A DNA stretch of 21,237 nucleotides from an uncultured Roseburia sp. Lineage in GTDB: Bacteria > Bacillota > Clostridia > Lachnospirales > Lachnospiraceae. The stretch is taken from NCBI GenBank assembly GCA_934358955.1, contig CAKRLC010000040.1, forward strand, positions 1-21,237. The letters run 5' to 3'. Position numbers and translations under genes: made by a program. Below, piece by piece: positions 6,988 to 14,669 of the stretch (its first letter is position 1; every line of letters starts with the position of its first letter). The notes under the pieces are model-generated. The model had not been told where the DNA came from. It saw nothing but the letters and a program-made list of their open reading frames with translations, and ran no database searches.

Positions 6988-7719
6988 ATGAGAAAAACGG
7001 TACTCGTCACCGGTGCTTCCAGAGGTATCGGACGCGCAATTGCCGCTGCCTTTGCCAAAGAAGGCTACAATCTGGTCATTACCTGTTCCAAAACTGAAAA
7101 TGAGCTGTTGCAGCTAAAACAAGAACTTGAATCGGCTTACTCTGTCGATGTTCTCGCCAGCATCGGGGATATCTCAGACCACGAATATGTCAAAGTTCTG
7201 TTTTCCCATATCGCAGATCGTTTCCATGGAGCTGATGTCGTTGTCAATAACGCCGGTGTCTCCTATGTCGGTCTGTTAGAGGATATGAGCATTGAAGAAT
7301 GGAACCGGATTCTTGGTATTAATCTGACATCTGTTTTTTCAACCTGCAAGCTTGCCATTCCTTATATGCTTTCCAAAAAAGCAGGAAAAATTATTAATAT
7401 CTCCTCTGTCTGGGGAAATGTAGGAGCTTCCTGCGAAGTTGCTTACTCTGCCTGCAAAGGAGGTATGAATGCTTTCACAAAGGGACTTGCAAAAGAGCTT
7501 GCGCCAAGCAATATCCAGGTAAACGCCATCGCCTGTGGCTGTATCGACACACAAATGAACGCCTGTTTCTCCGAAGAGGAACGCGCTGCTCTTGCAGATG
7601 AGATCCCATCCGGGCGTTTCGGACTCCCGGAAGAGGTTGCCGCCCTTGCCATTTCTCTCGCAGAGGGCAATGATTATCTGACCGGACAGGTCATCACTTT
7701 AGACGGCGGCTGGCTGTAA
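6988..7719 (+). CDS. ymfI: SDR-family reductase, probable EF-P 5-aminopentanone reductase (YmfI type)
   Basis: 243 aa short-chain dehydrogenase/reductase. The NAD(P)-binding TGASRGIG is at 8-15, NNAG at 87-90, and the catalytic set is N112, S140, Y153 and K157. General FabG-like reductases share this. The stretch ISSVWGNVGASCEVAYSACK, with GASCEVAYS around the active site, and the SNIQVNAIA run match my recollection of YmfI. YmfI reduces the 5-aminopentanone group on elongation factor P so that it can relieve stalling at polyproline. The start is ATG 6988 with AAGGAGG 10 nt upstream; the longer open frame from 6931 runs through the tRNA terminator and is not used. No separate promoter fits between the tRNA and the gene. 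It could instead be a 3-oxoacyl-ACP reductase; no fatty-acid genes are adjacent. Confidence 0.8.
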   Translation: MRKTVLVTGASRGIGRAIAAAFAKEGYNLVITCSKTENELLQLKQELESAYSVDVLASIGDISDHEYVKVLFSHIADRFHGADVVVNNAGVSYVGLLEDMSIEEWNRILGINLTSVFSTCKLAIPYMLSKKAGKIINISSVWGNVGASCEVAYSACKGGMNAFTKGLAKELAPSNIQVNAIACGCIDTQMNACFSEEERAALADEIPSGRFGLPEEVAALAISLAEGNDYLTGQVITLDGGWL

Positions 7720-7761
7720 GCCTTTTTTATACCTGCAACAGGATATCGTTTTTTATAAACA

Positions 7762-7806
7762 AAAATGCGAACTTTTTCTCAGATTCTAAGAAAAAGTTCG
7801 CATTTT
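7762..7806 (+). terminator. Terminator after the SDR gene
   Basis: Perfect 18-bp arms AAAATGCGAACTTTTTCT and its complement have a 9-nt loop and end in TTTT. It lies 42 nt after the SDR stop. Confidence 0.88.
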
Positions 7807-7838
7807 ATGAATTATCCCATTTTCTTCATTTGATTGCT

Positions 7839-7853
7839 ATAGAATTTTTCTAT
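7839..7853. promoter_or_regulatory. Dyad upstream of the XRE regulator
   Basis: ATAGAA-TTT-TTCTAT lies 20 nt before the XRE start, just downstream of TTGATT at 7830-7835, a possible -35. Small XRE regulators often bind such dyads to control themselves, so this is a candidate auto-operator by position only. The right half (CTATTACATAA) also resembles one arm of the palindromic repeat at 16347-16381. Confidence 0.35.
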
Positions 7854-7873
7854 TACATAAGAGGAGCGATCAG

Positions 7874-8212
7874 ATGAAATTATACGGAGAACGTCTTCTA
7901 TTTGTTTTGGAAGAAAAAAACATCACCCAGCGCGCATTAGCCAAAGCAGTTCATATTGCACCAAATACACTGAACGGATATATCCATCAGCAGAATCGGC
8001 AGATCAACGATGACCTGCTCGATGCCATTGCAGAGTACCTGAATGTTTCAACAGATTACCTTGCCGGAAAGACTTCCCAACCCGGTCGGTACGGAACGCC
8101 ACGGACACATGGCGAAACCATTATCCTCAATAACTACCGCAAAATGAATTCCGACAATCAGAAGCTTATGGAAACCTTATCTTACCACCTTCTCACTCAG
8201 CAATCAGAATAA
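7874..8212 (+). CDS. Small XRE-family DNA-binding regulator
   Basis: 112 aa. A Cro/C1-type helix-turn-helix occupies about residues 5-63 (LLFVLEEKNITQRALAKAVHI through LNVSTDYLAG, a typical XRE ending). It is followed by a 45-residue tail with no recognisable domain (MNSDNQKLMETLSYHLL). It is a cytoplasmic repressor or regulator of unknown targets. GAGGAG lies 7 nt before the ATG. Its 3' end overlaps the 3' end of glgX by 20 nt, tail to tail, and no terminator lies between them, so transcripts of the two genes are likely to overlap. No toxin partner or phage gene is adjacent. Confidence 0.88.
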   Translation: MKLYGERLLFVLEEKNITQRALAKAVHIAPNTLNGYIHQQNRQINDDLLDAIAEYLNVSTDYLAGKTSQPGRYGTPRTHGETIILNNYRKMNSDNQKLMETLSYHLLTQQSE

Positions 8213-10298
8213 TCACTGTTCGCGCCGGCACATTTAATGTCTTTTTATAATAAAATTCTGTCATGGTCTCGAAATCTTTTCCATCCGCATATTCCACTGA
8301 AGTATTCACACAGACCTTCCACTCCATTCCGTTTGGCAATTCAGGCAGCTGCATGATCAACGGTTCCCAATATGCATTCATACAATAAAAAATAATATCA
8401 TCCCTGATATTTTTCTCATCTCTTCCTGCATACATAATACCAATCAGATGACTATTACTGTCCGTTCCTCCATTCCATGGGAAACCATTGTGGATGCTGA
8501 TCTCCGGAAGCTTACATACCGCAGGCTCTGTTGTCTTTCGCAGGATCGCATATTTTTTCCGGAATGCGATCATGTAGCGGAAAAAGTCATGAATCTCCTG
8601 ATACTTCTCCATACGCGACCAGTCTAACCAGGATGTGATGTTATCCTGACAATATGAATTGTTATTTCCAAACTGTGTATTACAGAACTCATCCCCGGCA
8701 AAGAACATGGCCGGTCCCCGGCTGCACATCAGCGTTGCAAATGCATTCTTTATCATTCTGCGGCGCAGACCATCGATCTGCGTATTGTCTGTTTCTCCTT
8801 CTTCCCCACAGTTCCAACTGTTTCCATTATTATCACCGTCTGTGTTATTCCAGCCATTTTTCTCGTTGTGTTTTACATTATAAGAATACAGATCATATAA
8901 TGTGAAGCCGTCATGACAGGTTAAAAAGTTTACGGATGCACTTTTTCCACGATGCTCCGGATCATAAAGGTCTCGTGAGCCTGTGATCCTTGTGATCGCA
9001 GTTCCTGCCATGCCTCCATCTCCTTTTAAGAAGCGTCGCATGTCATCACGGTATCTCCCGTTCCACTCTGCCCACCTGCTCCAGGAAGGAAAGCTTCCTA
9101 CCTGATAAAGGCCACCTGCATCCCAGGCTTCAGCGATCAGCTTTGCTTTTCCAAGGATTGGATCACAGGCAAGACTCTGTAAGATTGGCGGATTATTCAT
9201 CGGTGCACCATTTTCATCCCGGCTTAAAATCGATGCCAGGTCAAAACGGAATCCATCTACTCTGTACTCGGTTACCCAATAGCGCAGACAGTCCAGGATA
9301 AACCGGCTTACGATCGGATGATTACAGTTCATAACATTTCCACATCCACTGAAGTTGTAATAGTATCCTTCCGGTGTAAGCATATAATAAATATTATTAT
9401 CGATTCCTTTGAATGAGAAACATGGTCCTAATTCGTTTCCTTCTGCAGTATGGTTAAATACCACGTCCAGAATGACCTCTATTCCGTTTTCCTTCAGTTC
9501 ATAAATGAGATTTTTCATCTCATCCCCTTCATGGTTATGCTCCACGACAGAACTATAGCTCGTATTCGGCGCAAAGAAACAGACTGTATTATAACCCCAA
9601 TAGTTATAAAGCCGTTCCCCGTCTACGACCCTTGTTCCCTCCATCTCATCGAATTCAAATACCGGCATCAATTCCACTGCATTTACACCGAGATCCTTCA
9701 GATATGGAATTTTTTCGCGGAGTCCTTCAAAGGTTCCCCGTGCCTTTACACCGGAGGATTCATCCTTCGTGAATCCACGCACATGCATCTCGTAAATGAT
9801 CAGATCTTCAAATGGATGGTTCGGAGACTTAATATTCCCCCAGTCAAAGTTATTCTCCACAACTCTGGCATGGTAAATAAAGTTCCCATCACCTTCCGGT
9901 TTTTCACCCCATTCACGCTGGCCTGTAACAGCCCTCGCATATGGATCCAAAAGAATATTATCTTTATTAAAACGCAATCCCTTCTTCTCATCATAAGGTC
10001 CGTCAAACTGATACGCATATTCAAACTCTTCCATATTGAGTCCATAAACAAGCATGGAATACGTATTTCCTATACGATAGGTTTCCGGGTAAGGCAGTCT
10101 TGCAAACGGTTCTTTCTCTTTTGGATGGAACAAAAGCAATGTACAGCTATATGCCCCCATAGAATGGACTGTGAAGCTGATGCCATCCCCCGCTCTCGTT
10201 GCACCATCTCTGTTATAATGTCCAGGCCGCACCTGAAATCCTGCTATTTCATCCAGCGGCTGTAACCGCTGTCCTCTTACTGGTCTTCTAAAATTCAT
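8193..10298 (-). CDS. glgX: Glycogen debranching enzyme GlgX (GH13 isoamylase type)
   Basis: 701 aa, near the usual length for GlgX/isoamylase proteins. The N-terminal beta-sandwich (about 20-125, CBM48-like) precedes the GH13 barrel. Catalytic regions are DVVFNH (278-283), DGFRFDLAS with nucleophile D353, LIAEAWDAGG with acid/base E390, and FLTCHDGF with D463. A C-terminal beta domain follows. These enzymes hydrolyse alpha-1,6 branches of glycogen or maltodextrins in the cytoplasm. No glg synthesis genes are adjacent. GGTGGAG lies about 5 nt upstream of ATG 10298. A promoter with a perfect TATAAT lies 150 nt upstream, leaving a leader of about 140 nt that holds a hairpin. The stop codon overlaps the XRE gene on the other strand. 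Confidence 0.95.
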   Translation of the reverse strand: MNFRRPVRGQRLQPLDEIAGFQVRPGHYNRDGATRAGDGISFTVHSMGAYSCTLLLFHPKEKEPFARLPYPETYRIGNTYSMLVYGLNMEEFEYAYQFDGPYDEKKGLRFNKDNILLDPYARAVTGQREWGEKPEGDGNFIYHARVVENNFDWGNIKSPNHPFEDLIIYEMHVRGFTKDESSGVKARGTFEGLREKIPYLKDLGVNAVELMPVFEFDEMEGTRVVDGERLYNYWGYNTVCFFAPNTSYSSVVEHNHEGDEMKNLIYELKENGIEVILDVVFNHTAEGNELGPCFSFKGIDNNIYYMLTPEGYYYNFSGCGNVMNCNHPIVSRFILDCLRYWVTEYRVDGFRFDLASILSRDENGAPMNNPPILQSLACDPILGKAKLIAEAWDAGGLYQVGSFPSWSRWAEWNGRYRDDMRRFLKGDGGMAGTAITRITGSRDLYDPEHRGKSASVNFLTCHDGFTLYDLYSYNVKHNEKNGWNNTDGDNNGNSWNCGEEGETDNTQIDGLRRRMIKNAFATLMCSRGPAMFFAGDEFCNTQFGNNNSYCQDNITSWLDWSRMEKYQEIHDFFRYMIAFRKKYAILRKTTEPAVCKLPEISIHNGFPWNGGTDSNSHLIGIMYAGRDEKNIRDDIIFYCMNAYWEPLIMQLPELPNGMEWKVCVNTSVEYADGKDFETMTEFYYKKTLNVPARTVIILIAE

Positions 10299-10361
10299 TT
10301 ATTCTCCACCTCATCTGATTCTCTTCCATGCATTTCATGTTTTATGCCTTTGTTCTTCTTA

Positions 10362-10391
10362 CAAATCTATGCAAATTTTTTTGCAGATTTG
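10362..10391 (-). promoter_or_regulatory. Hairpin in the glgX leader
   Basis: CAAATCT and AGATTTG, with inner GCAA / TTGC, form an 11-bp stem with a 2-nt bulge and a T/A-rich loop. It is inside the predicted 140-nt glgX leader. It is too short for a known riboswitch class and could be an operator or a stability element. Confidence 0.35.
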
Positions 10392-10447
10392 CAGGCATCT
10401 GTATTCACTCTGTAATTGTAATGCTATGTAGCAGTACACTATTATTT

Positions 10448-10476
10448 ATTATACGTCGGTGATGTTTATTTTACAA
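10448..10476 (-). promoter_or_regulatory. Promoter of glgX
   Basis: The minus strand has TTGTAA (-35, 10471-10476), a 17-nt spacer, and a perfect TATAAT (-10, 10448-10453). Confidence 0.65.
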
Positions 10477-10577
10477 ATGTTACTTCTTACAAAGATTTTG
10501 GTTACACTTTTCCTGCTTTATGCAAGCTGGCAGTTCCGGGTTACTGTTACGAAGCAGTATTTTAAAATGAATTTGAA

Positions 10578-10606
10578 TTGTATATTTCAAATAAAAATGT
10601 TAAAAT
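10578..10606 (+). promoter_or_regulatory. Promoter of the 50-aa membrane protein gene
   Basis: TTGTAT (10578-10583), a 17-nt spacer and TAAAAT (10601-10606), with a TGT extended -10 just upstream. The gene starts about 57 nt downstream. Confidence 0.5.
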
Positions 10607-10662
10607 AGGTTCAGCTATCATACATTGCGATGATTTTTATATTTTACGGGAGGTTTTCATAT

Positions 10663-10815
10663 ATGGAAGAGAAAATTTACAAGACAATGGGCTCTGTCGG
10701 AGCTGCCAATATCACCGTTGGTATCTGTGTCCTTGTATGTGGGATCGTATCCGGCATCCTTCTGATCGTAAATGGCGGAAGATTATTAAAACACAAAAGT
10801 AAAATTATTTTCTAA
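10663..10815 (+). CDS. Small single-span membrane protein
   Basis: 50 aa. A short polar N-terminus (MEEKIYKTMG) is followed by one long hydrophobic segment at about residues 14-37 (ITVGICVLVCGIVSGILLIV) and a basic tail (GGRLLKHKSKIIF). This suggests one membrane span with the C-terminus in the cytoplasm by the positive-inside rule. GGGAGG lies 9 nt before the ATG at 10663; an upstream in-frame ATG at 10630 has no ribosome-binding site. The gene has its own extended -10 promoter, and a strong terminator starts directly after the stop codon, so it is a one-gene unit. I know of no function. It is not a typical type I toxin, since no antitoxin-like repeat or antisense promoter is evident. Confidence 0.75.
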   Translation: MEEKIYKTMGSVGAANITVGICVLVCGIVSGILLIVNGGRLLKHKSKIIF

Positions 10816-10874
10816 AAAATGCCGAAGCTTTCGTAATATCCTCTTTGGGGATATCAGGAAAGCCTCGGCATTTT
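10816..10874. terminator. Bidirectional terminator
   Basis: AAAATGCCGA(a)GCTTTC pairs with GAAAGC(c)TCGGCATTTT with one mismatch, enclosing an inner ATATCC / GGATAT hairpin. T-rich ends occur on both sides. It serves the 50-aa gene (plus) and the alcohol dehydrogenase gene (minus, stop at 10905). Confidence 0.9.
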
Positions 10875-10904
10875 CTTTATTTCTGTCCTGGTGAGCAGAA
10901 TAAC

Positions 10905-11942
10905 TTATGAACATTCTACTGCCACTTTGATCACACCATCTTTCTTATTTTCAAAAAGATCATATGCCTCCGCAATCCTGCTCAATGGATAAGTATGCGT
11001 GATCAGCGGCTCCGTATTAATCTTTCCTTCTGCGATGAGCCTTAGTGTTTCTTCACAGTCACAGCCATCTACGCCACCTGTTTTAAAGGTAAGATTTTTT
11101 CCATACATATCCGGAAGCGGTAAAGTCTGGGCTTCGTTATAAAGGGCAACCACCGTCACAATTGCATTTGGTCTTGCACACTCCCACGCCAGCTGGAATG
11201 TAGATGCAGCTCCGGCAACTTCAAGAACTACGTCTGCTCCACCATGTTCACTGTTTGCCAGAACAAACGCTTTGCAGTCTTCCGGCGAAACTGTAAGTAC
11301 TTCCGGATAATGTTCTTTTATAAAATGAACCCTGTTTTCATCTTTTTCACACATAATGATATGCTTCGGCTTCTTTAACATAACACAAAGCAGTGTGCAA
11401 ATACCCGTAGGTCCTGCTCCAATGATCAATACGGTATCCTCTTCTGTGATCTCTGAAATGCGTGCTGCCCAGTATCCGGTAGCAAGAACATCCCCTACAA
11501 ATAAAGCCTGTCTGTCCGTCACTCCTTCCGGAATCTTATTTAATCCCTGATCTGCAAACGGCACGCGCACATACTCCGCCTGTCCGCCATCAATACGGCA
11601 TCCAAGTGCCCAGCCGCCATTCTCATCGGTACAATTATTTACATAACCCTTCCTGCAGAAAAAACATTCCCCACAAAAAGTCTCTACATTTACCGTCACG
11701 CGGTCACCTGGTTTTACCTTCGTTACTGCGGAACCAACTTCTTCCACAATTCCTACCATCTCATGGCCTACTGTAATTCCCGGAACTGCGCGCGGAACAC
11801 TCCCATGCTTTATATGCAGATCACTGGAACAGATACTGGCAAGTGTCACTTTTACAATCGCATCCCTCTCATGAAGAAGTACCGGTTTTGGCTTCTCCAT
11901 TAATTGAAATTTCCCCTTTGAAACATAAGTATACGTCTGCAT
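10905..11942 (-). CDS. Zinc-dependent alcohol dehydrogenase (MDR superfamily)
   Basis: 345 aa medium-chain dehydrogenase. Catalytic zinc ligands are C38 (SICSSDLH) and H60-E61 (GHE). The four-cysteine structural zinc loop is intact (C90, C93, C96, C104). The GroES-like domain runs to about 150, and a Rossmann fold follows with GAGPTG at 175-180. The VRVPFAD and FVGDVLATGYWAA stretches resemble secondary-alcohol, formaldehyde and threonine dehydrogenase relatives; the substrate is undetermined. The open frame reaches ATG 11966, but AAGGGG lies 6 nt before ATG 11942, and the extra eight residues (MQRRKGIK) would encode that ribosome-binding site, so I place the start at 11942. It is monocistronic, with a near-consensus promoter. 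Confidence 0.93.
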   Translation of the reverse strand: MQTYTYVSKGKFQLMEKPKPVLLHERDAIVKVTLASICSSDLHIKHGSVPRAVPGITVGHEMVGIVEEVGSAVTKVKPGDRVTVNVETFCGECFFCRKGYVNNCTDENGGWALGCRIDGGQAEYVRVPFADQGLNKIPEGVTDRQALFVGDVLATGYWAARISEITEEDTVLIIGAGPTGICTLLCVMLKKPKHIIMCEKDENRVHFIKEHYPEVLTVSPEDCKAFVLANSEHGGADVVLEVAGAASTFQLAWECARPNAIVTVVALYNEAQTLPLPDMYGKNLTFKTGGVDGCDCEETLRLIAEGKINTEPLITHTYPLSRIAEAYDLFENKKDGVIKVAVECS

Positions 11943-11979
11943 CTTGATCCCCTTCCTTCTTTGCATTCTCTTATCTGCT

Positions 11980-12008
11980 ATTATATCGGTCTATGGATCT
12001 CATTACAA
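11980..12008 (-). promoter_or_regulatory. Promoter of the alcohol dehydrogenase gene
   Basis: The minus strand has TTGTAA (-35, 12003-12008), a 17-nt spacer, and a perfect TATAAT (-10, 11980-11985). The leader would be about 30 nt. It has the same -35 and -10 hexamers as the glgX promoter. Confidence 0.7.
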
Positions 12009-12103
12009 CTTTATTTCTACTGCTGTCGCAAAGACTCTGTCATCATAATGTTTTCACCATACTCATTCCGGCAATTTTAAGGTATGATTCTAAAAACGTT
12101 AAA

Positions 12104-12132
12104 TTGCTTTTTCTCTCTTCCTGTGCTACACT
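12104..12132 (+). promoter_or_regulatory. Promoter of the first NSS transporter gene
   Basis: TTGCTT (12104-12109), a 17-nt spacer and TACACT (12127-12132), with extended TGTGC. The TGTGCTACA core is shared in part with the promoter of the second NSS gene. Confidence 0.55.
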
Positions 12133-12221
12133 AAAGCGTATAACACTCTAAAGAGCAATGGTGGTTTTCAATCTTCCTTTCTTTAGCAGTATTTAAATCG
12201 TAACAGAAATGAGGTTTTTTT

Positions 12222-13589
12222 ATGGACAAACACAAAAGAAGTACTTTCTCCGGAAAGCTCGGCTTCGTCCTGTCAGCAGCAGGCGCTTCCGTCGGACTTG
12301 GAAATATCTGGCGCTTTCCATACCTTGCAGCCAAATATGGCGGTGGAATTTTTCTCCTAATTTACATTATTCTTGCACTGACTTTCGGTTATACCATGAT
12401 CATAGCAGAGACTTCCCTCGGACGTATGACAAAGAAAAGTCCTGTTGGCGCTTATCATTCTTTCGGAAAATCACACCTGTGGTCAGCAGGCGGCTGGATC
12501 AATGCCATCATCCCGATTCTGATCGTACCTTATTACTCCGTAATCGGAGGCTGGGTAATTAAATACCTGATAGAATATTTTTCCGGACACAGCCAGTTAG
12601 TTGCTGAAGATTCCTATTTTTCCACTTTTATTTCCAGTGGTTTTTCGGCTGAGATCTGCTTTATTATTTTTGCCTTGTGTACGCTTGGTATTATTTATGC
12701 CGGTGTCCAGAATGGAATTGAGCGTGTTTCTAAATTCATGATGCCGATTCTGGTCGTACTGTCATTGATCATTACCATTTATTCCGTGACAAGACCTGGT
12801 GCCCTCAAAGGTGTCTCCTATTTTCTGATACCAAACCTTGACAACTTCTCCTGGATGACCGTCGTATCTGCAATGGGCCAGATGTTTTATTCTCTTTCCA
12901 TCGCCATGGGTATCCTTATTACCTTTGGTTCTTATATGAAGAAAGATCTGTCCATTGAGGAATCCACCGAGCGTGTTGAAATTTTTGACACAGCGATCGC
13001 GATCATGGCTGGTCTGATGATCATTCCTGCTGTCTTTGCTTTTTCCGGTGGGGATCCTGACACGTTACAGGCTGGACCTGCATTGATGTTTATTACGATT
13101 CCAAAAGTATTCGCCAGCATGGGACTTGGAACTGGTGTTGGAATTTTATTTTTTGTTCTTGTTCTGTTTGCTGCAATGACAAGTTCTATCGCACTGACAG
13201 AAAGCGCCGTATCCACCTTTGAAGATGAGCTTCACTGGAGCCGTAAGAAATCAACTGTTATCATGACGATCATTATGATCTTCCTTGGCAGCCTCTCCTG
13301 CCTCGGATATGGTCCACTTTCCGGTGTCACCATTCTTGGCATGCAGTTTTTAGACTTTTTTGACTTCCTGACAAACTCTGTCATGATGCCGATCGCTGCT
13401 TTTGCAACCTGCCTGTTTATCTCCAAGGCTGTCGGTATTGATAAGATTGAAGAAGAAGTCACAGCTGGTGGAAATCCATTCCGCAGAAAAAAGGTTTTCA
13501 CTTTTATGATCCGTTATATCTGCCCGCTTTTTGCAGTGATCATTCTTCTCAGCTCCGTTGCAAATGCTTTCGGTCTGATCTCTATGTAA
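12222..13589 (+). CDS. Neurotransmitter:sodium symporter (NSS/SNF) family transporter 1
   Basis: 455 aa with about eleven membrane segments, typical of bacterial LeuT-fold NSS proteins (LeuT, TnaT, Tyt1 relatives). The unwound first helix that binds Na+ and substrate is clear: GASVGLGNIWRFPYLAAK, with NIWRFPY at 28-34. Members carry amino acids or amines into the cell with Na+; which one cannot be read from sequence. ATGAGG lies 7 nt upstream of the ATG. It has its own promoter and terminator. It is a paralogue of the transporter at 14942-16333, sharing the WRFPYLAAK, IGGW..KY and NSVMMPI/F..A patches, with much of the rest diverged. Confidence 0.95.
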   Translation: MDKHKRSTFSGKLGFVLSAAGASVGLGNIWRFPYLAAKYGGGIFLLIYIILALTFGYTMIIAETSLGRMTKKSPVGAYHSFGKSHLWSAGGWINAIIPILIVPYYSVIGGWVIKYLIEYFSGHSQLVAEDSYFSTFISSGFSAEICFIIFALCTLGIIYAGVQNGIERVSKFMMPILVVLSLIITIYSVTRPGALKGVSYFLIPNLDNFSWMTVVSAMGQMFYSLSIAMGILITFGSYMKKDLSIEESTERVEIFDTAIAIMAGLMIIPAVFAFSGGDPDTLQAGPALMFITIPKVFASMGLGTGVGILFFVLVLFAAMTSSIALTESAVSTFEDELHWSRKKSTVIMTIIMIFLGSLSCLGYGPLSGVTILGMQFLDFFDFLTNSVMMPIAAFATCLFISKAVGIDKIEEEVTAGGNPFRRKKVFTFMIRYICPLFAVIILLSSVANAFGLISM

Positions 13590-13617
13590 AACATATTTAT
13601 TATTGCCGTGAATACGG

Positions 13618-13671
13618 AAAAAAAGGTTCCGATGTATCTTCTTTCTTTGAAGTTACATCGGAACCCTTTTT
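13618..13671. terminator. Bidirectional terminator after NSS transporter 1
   Basis: GGTTCCGATGTA and TACATCGGAACC are perfect 12-bp arms with an inner CTTC / GAAG pairing, flanked by A7 and a C-T5 run. It separates the NSS gene (plus) from the ECF remnant (minus). Confidence 0.9.
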
Positions 13672-13689
13672 ATTTACAATACAGTTCCT

Positions 13690-14129
13690 CTAATTTTTCT
13701 CTGCGATACCGCTTTCTAATCGTCTTAACAGCGTCACGATCGGCACAATGAGTAACCCACAGAAAAAATTGCTGACACCATGCACAAAATCCCACGGCAG
13801 CCCTGCAATAATCCACGCGATCATACCTTTCAGATTGAGTCCGAACAAAATTGCCTGCGCCGGTGCATAGAGTGTTCCAAATAAAAATCCATGTCCTGCA
13901 TTTACAATCATATATATCATCGGGCGGATTTTTTCGGCATATTTTGCGGAAGCAGCATCGTCACGCCCCACAAAATGGTCCATAAATATAAATACGGGAT
14001 CCACCATGTTGCAAAGCCGGTAAATATCCCATTCAGCAACACATACGTGTAAATCGGATAAAGTGCTTTCTTTCGATAAACAATGGTAAATGCCATCGTG
14101 AACATCCCTAGCAAACTTCCACCTGACAC
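13690..14129 (-). pseudogene. Broken ECF-type S-component (membrane) gene
   Basis: Two overlapping minus-strand frames make one protein. Frame 1 (from about 14129) gives SGGSLLGMFTMAFTIVYRKK and onward to NMPKK. Frame 2 continues IRPMIYMIVNAGHGFLFG, then AGLPWDFVHGVSNFFCG and ends SGIAEKN. The join is at the T6 run 13929-13934 (A6 on the coding strand), where one extra A restores PKKIRPMIYM. The combined ~147 aa look like the later membrane helices of an energy-coupling-factor S-component, including the P-W-D-x-x-H-x-x-x-N pattern. The first helices of such a protein (usually about 170-220 aa) are absent: upstream the frame runs back only to a TGA inside the nicotinamidase gene. I therefore call it truncated and frameshifted. 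A sequencing error could explain the frameshift but not the missing N-terminus. Its vitamin or ion substrate is unknown; niacin is only a guess from the neighbour. Confidence 0.75.
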
Positions 14130-14629
14130 ATTTTCATCGTTGTCAGCGCTGCCTCATGGCTTTCCGGTGTCACACCTGCACAACAGGATGCGATGACTTT
14201 CACACAAATATTCGGCAGGTAGGCCTTAATCAGTAATGCATTTGATACCACACAGATATCTGTGCACAGACCAACCAGTGTTACTTCCACCTCTTCTTTT
14301 TCTGCGATCTTCGTAATTTCCTCAGCCAGCTCTTTCGATCCAAACGTTGGCTTATCTATTACCTTTGCATCTTTTAAGACGGCTGCAACCTCTTTGTTGA
14401 TTTCCCAGCCGTTAGTATTTTTTACACAATGGACAACCGGAAGGTGTTTTCCTTCCTGCGTTTCGAGATAATTTTCCGGATGCGTATCCCTTGTTGCAAA
14501 AATGTCTTCCGTACGGTATTTTTTTATCTCTTCTACGACATTTTCAACAATCCCAACTGCCTCTTTTGTTCCAAGGGAACCATCGACAAAATCATTCTGC
14601 ATATCCACCACAACTAATATCTTTCTCAT
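14108..14629 (-). CDS. pncA: Nicotinamidase / isochorismatase-family cysteine hydrolase
   Basis: 173 aa. The catalytic triad of this family is visible: D9 (VVVDMQNDF), K93 (DKPTFGSK) and C126 in LCTDICVVSN. Likely metal-site residues are D48 and H50 (TRDTHPEN), with H67 nearby. Nicotinamidases convert nicotinamide to nicotinic acid in NAD salvage; close relatives hydrolyse other amides, so the substrate is probable rather than proven. The open frame starts at 14680, but GAGGAG lies 7 nt before ATG 14629, and the upstream part covers the promoter. The 3' end overlaps the ECF remnant by about 22 nt. A perfect TTGACA promoter with a dyad over its -10 lies just upstream. Confidence 0.88.
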   Translation of the reverse strand: MRKILVVVDMQNDFVDGSLGTKEAVGIVENVVEEIKKYRTEDIFATRDTHPENYLETQEGKHLPVVHCVKNTNGWEINKEVAAVLKDAKVIDKPTFGSKELAEEITKIAEKEEVEVTLVGLCTDICVVSNALLIKAYLPNICVKVIASCCAGVTPESHEAALTTMKMCQVEVC

Positions 14630-14669
14630 GATCGATCTCCTCTTTTTATACGCTGATGTTCTTTTGTCA

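Larger units (their letters stand above)
10299..10662. other. 364-bp divergent intergenic region
   Basis: This stretch lies between glgX (minus) and the 50-aa membrane protein (plus). It holds a glgX promoter (10448-10476), a leader hairpin (10362-10391) and a promoter for the small gene (10578-10606). The rest is AT-rich with no coding signal that I trust. Confidence 0.7.

Noticed and set aside
7839..7860. Third copy of the palindromic repeat upstream of the XRE gene
   Set aside because: Only one arm (CTATTACATAA) matches; the other is too diverged to call, so it is listed only as a dyad.
9450..10265. Long plus-strand open frame of 271 codons opposite glgX
   Set aside because: It lies wholly antisense to conserved GlgX domains and has no ribosome-binding site or protein-like domain.
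10362..10391. Riboswitch in the glgX leader
   Set aside because: A single 11-bp hairpin without a recognisable aptamer or an expression-platform terminator.
13690..14129. Two separate small membrane genes (13690-14007 and 13917-14129)
   Set aside because: The frames join into one protein at an A6 run, and the N-terminus of the second frame (MVDPVFIFMDHFVG) is just a frame-shifted reading of the first.
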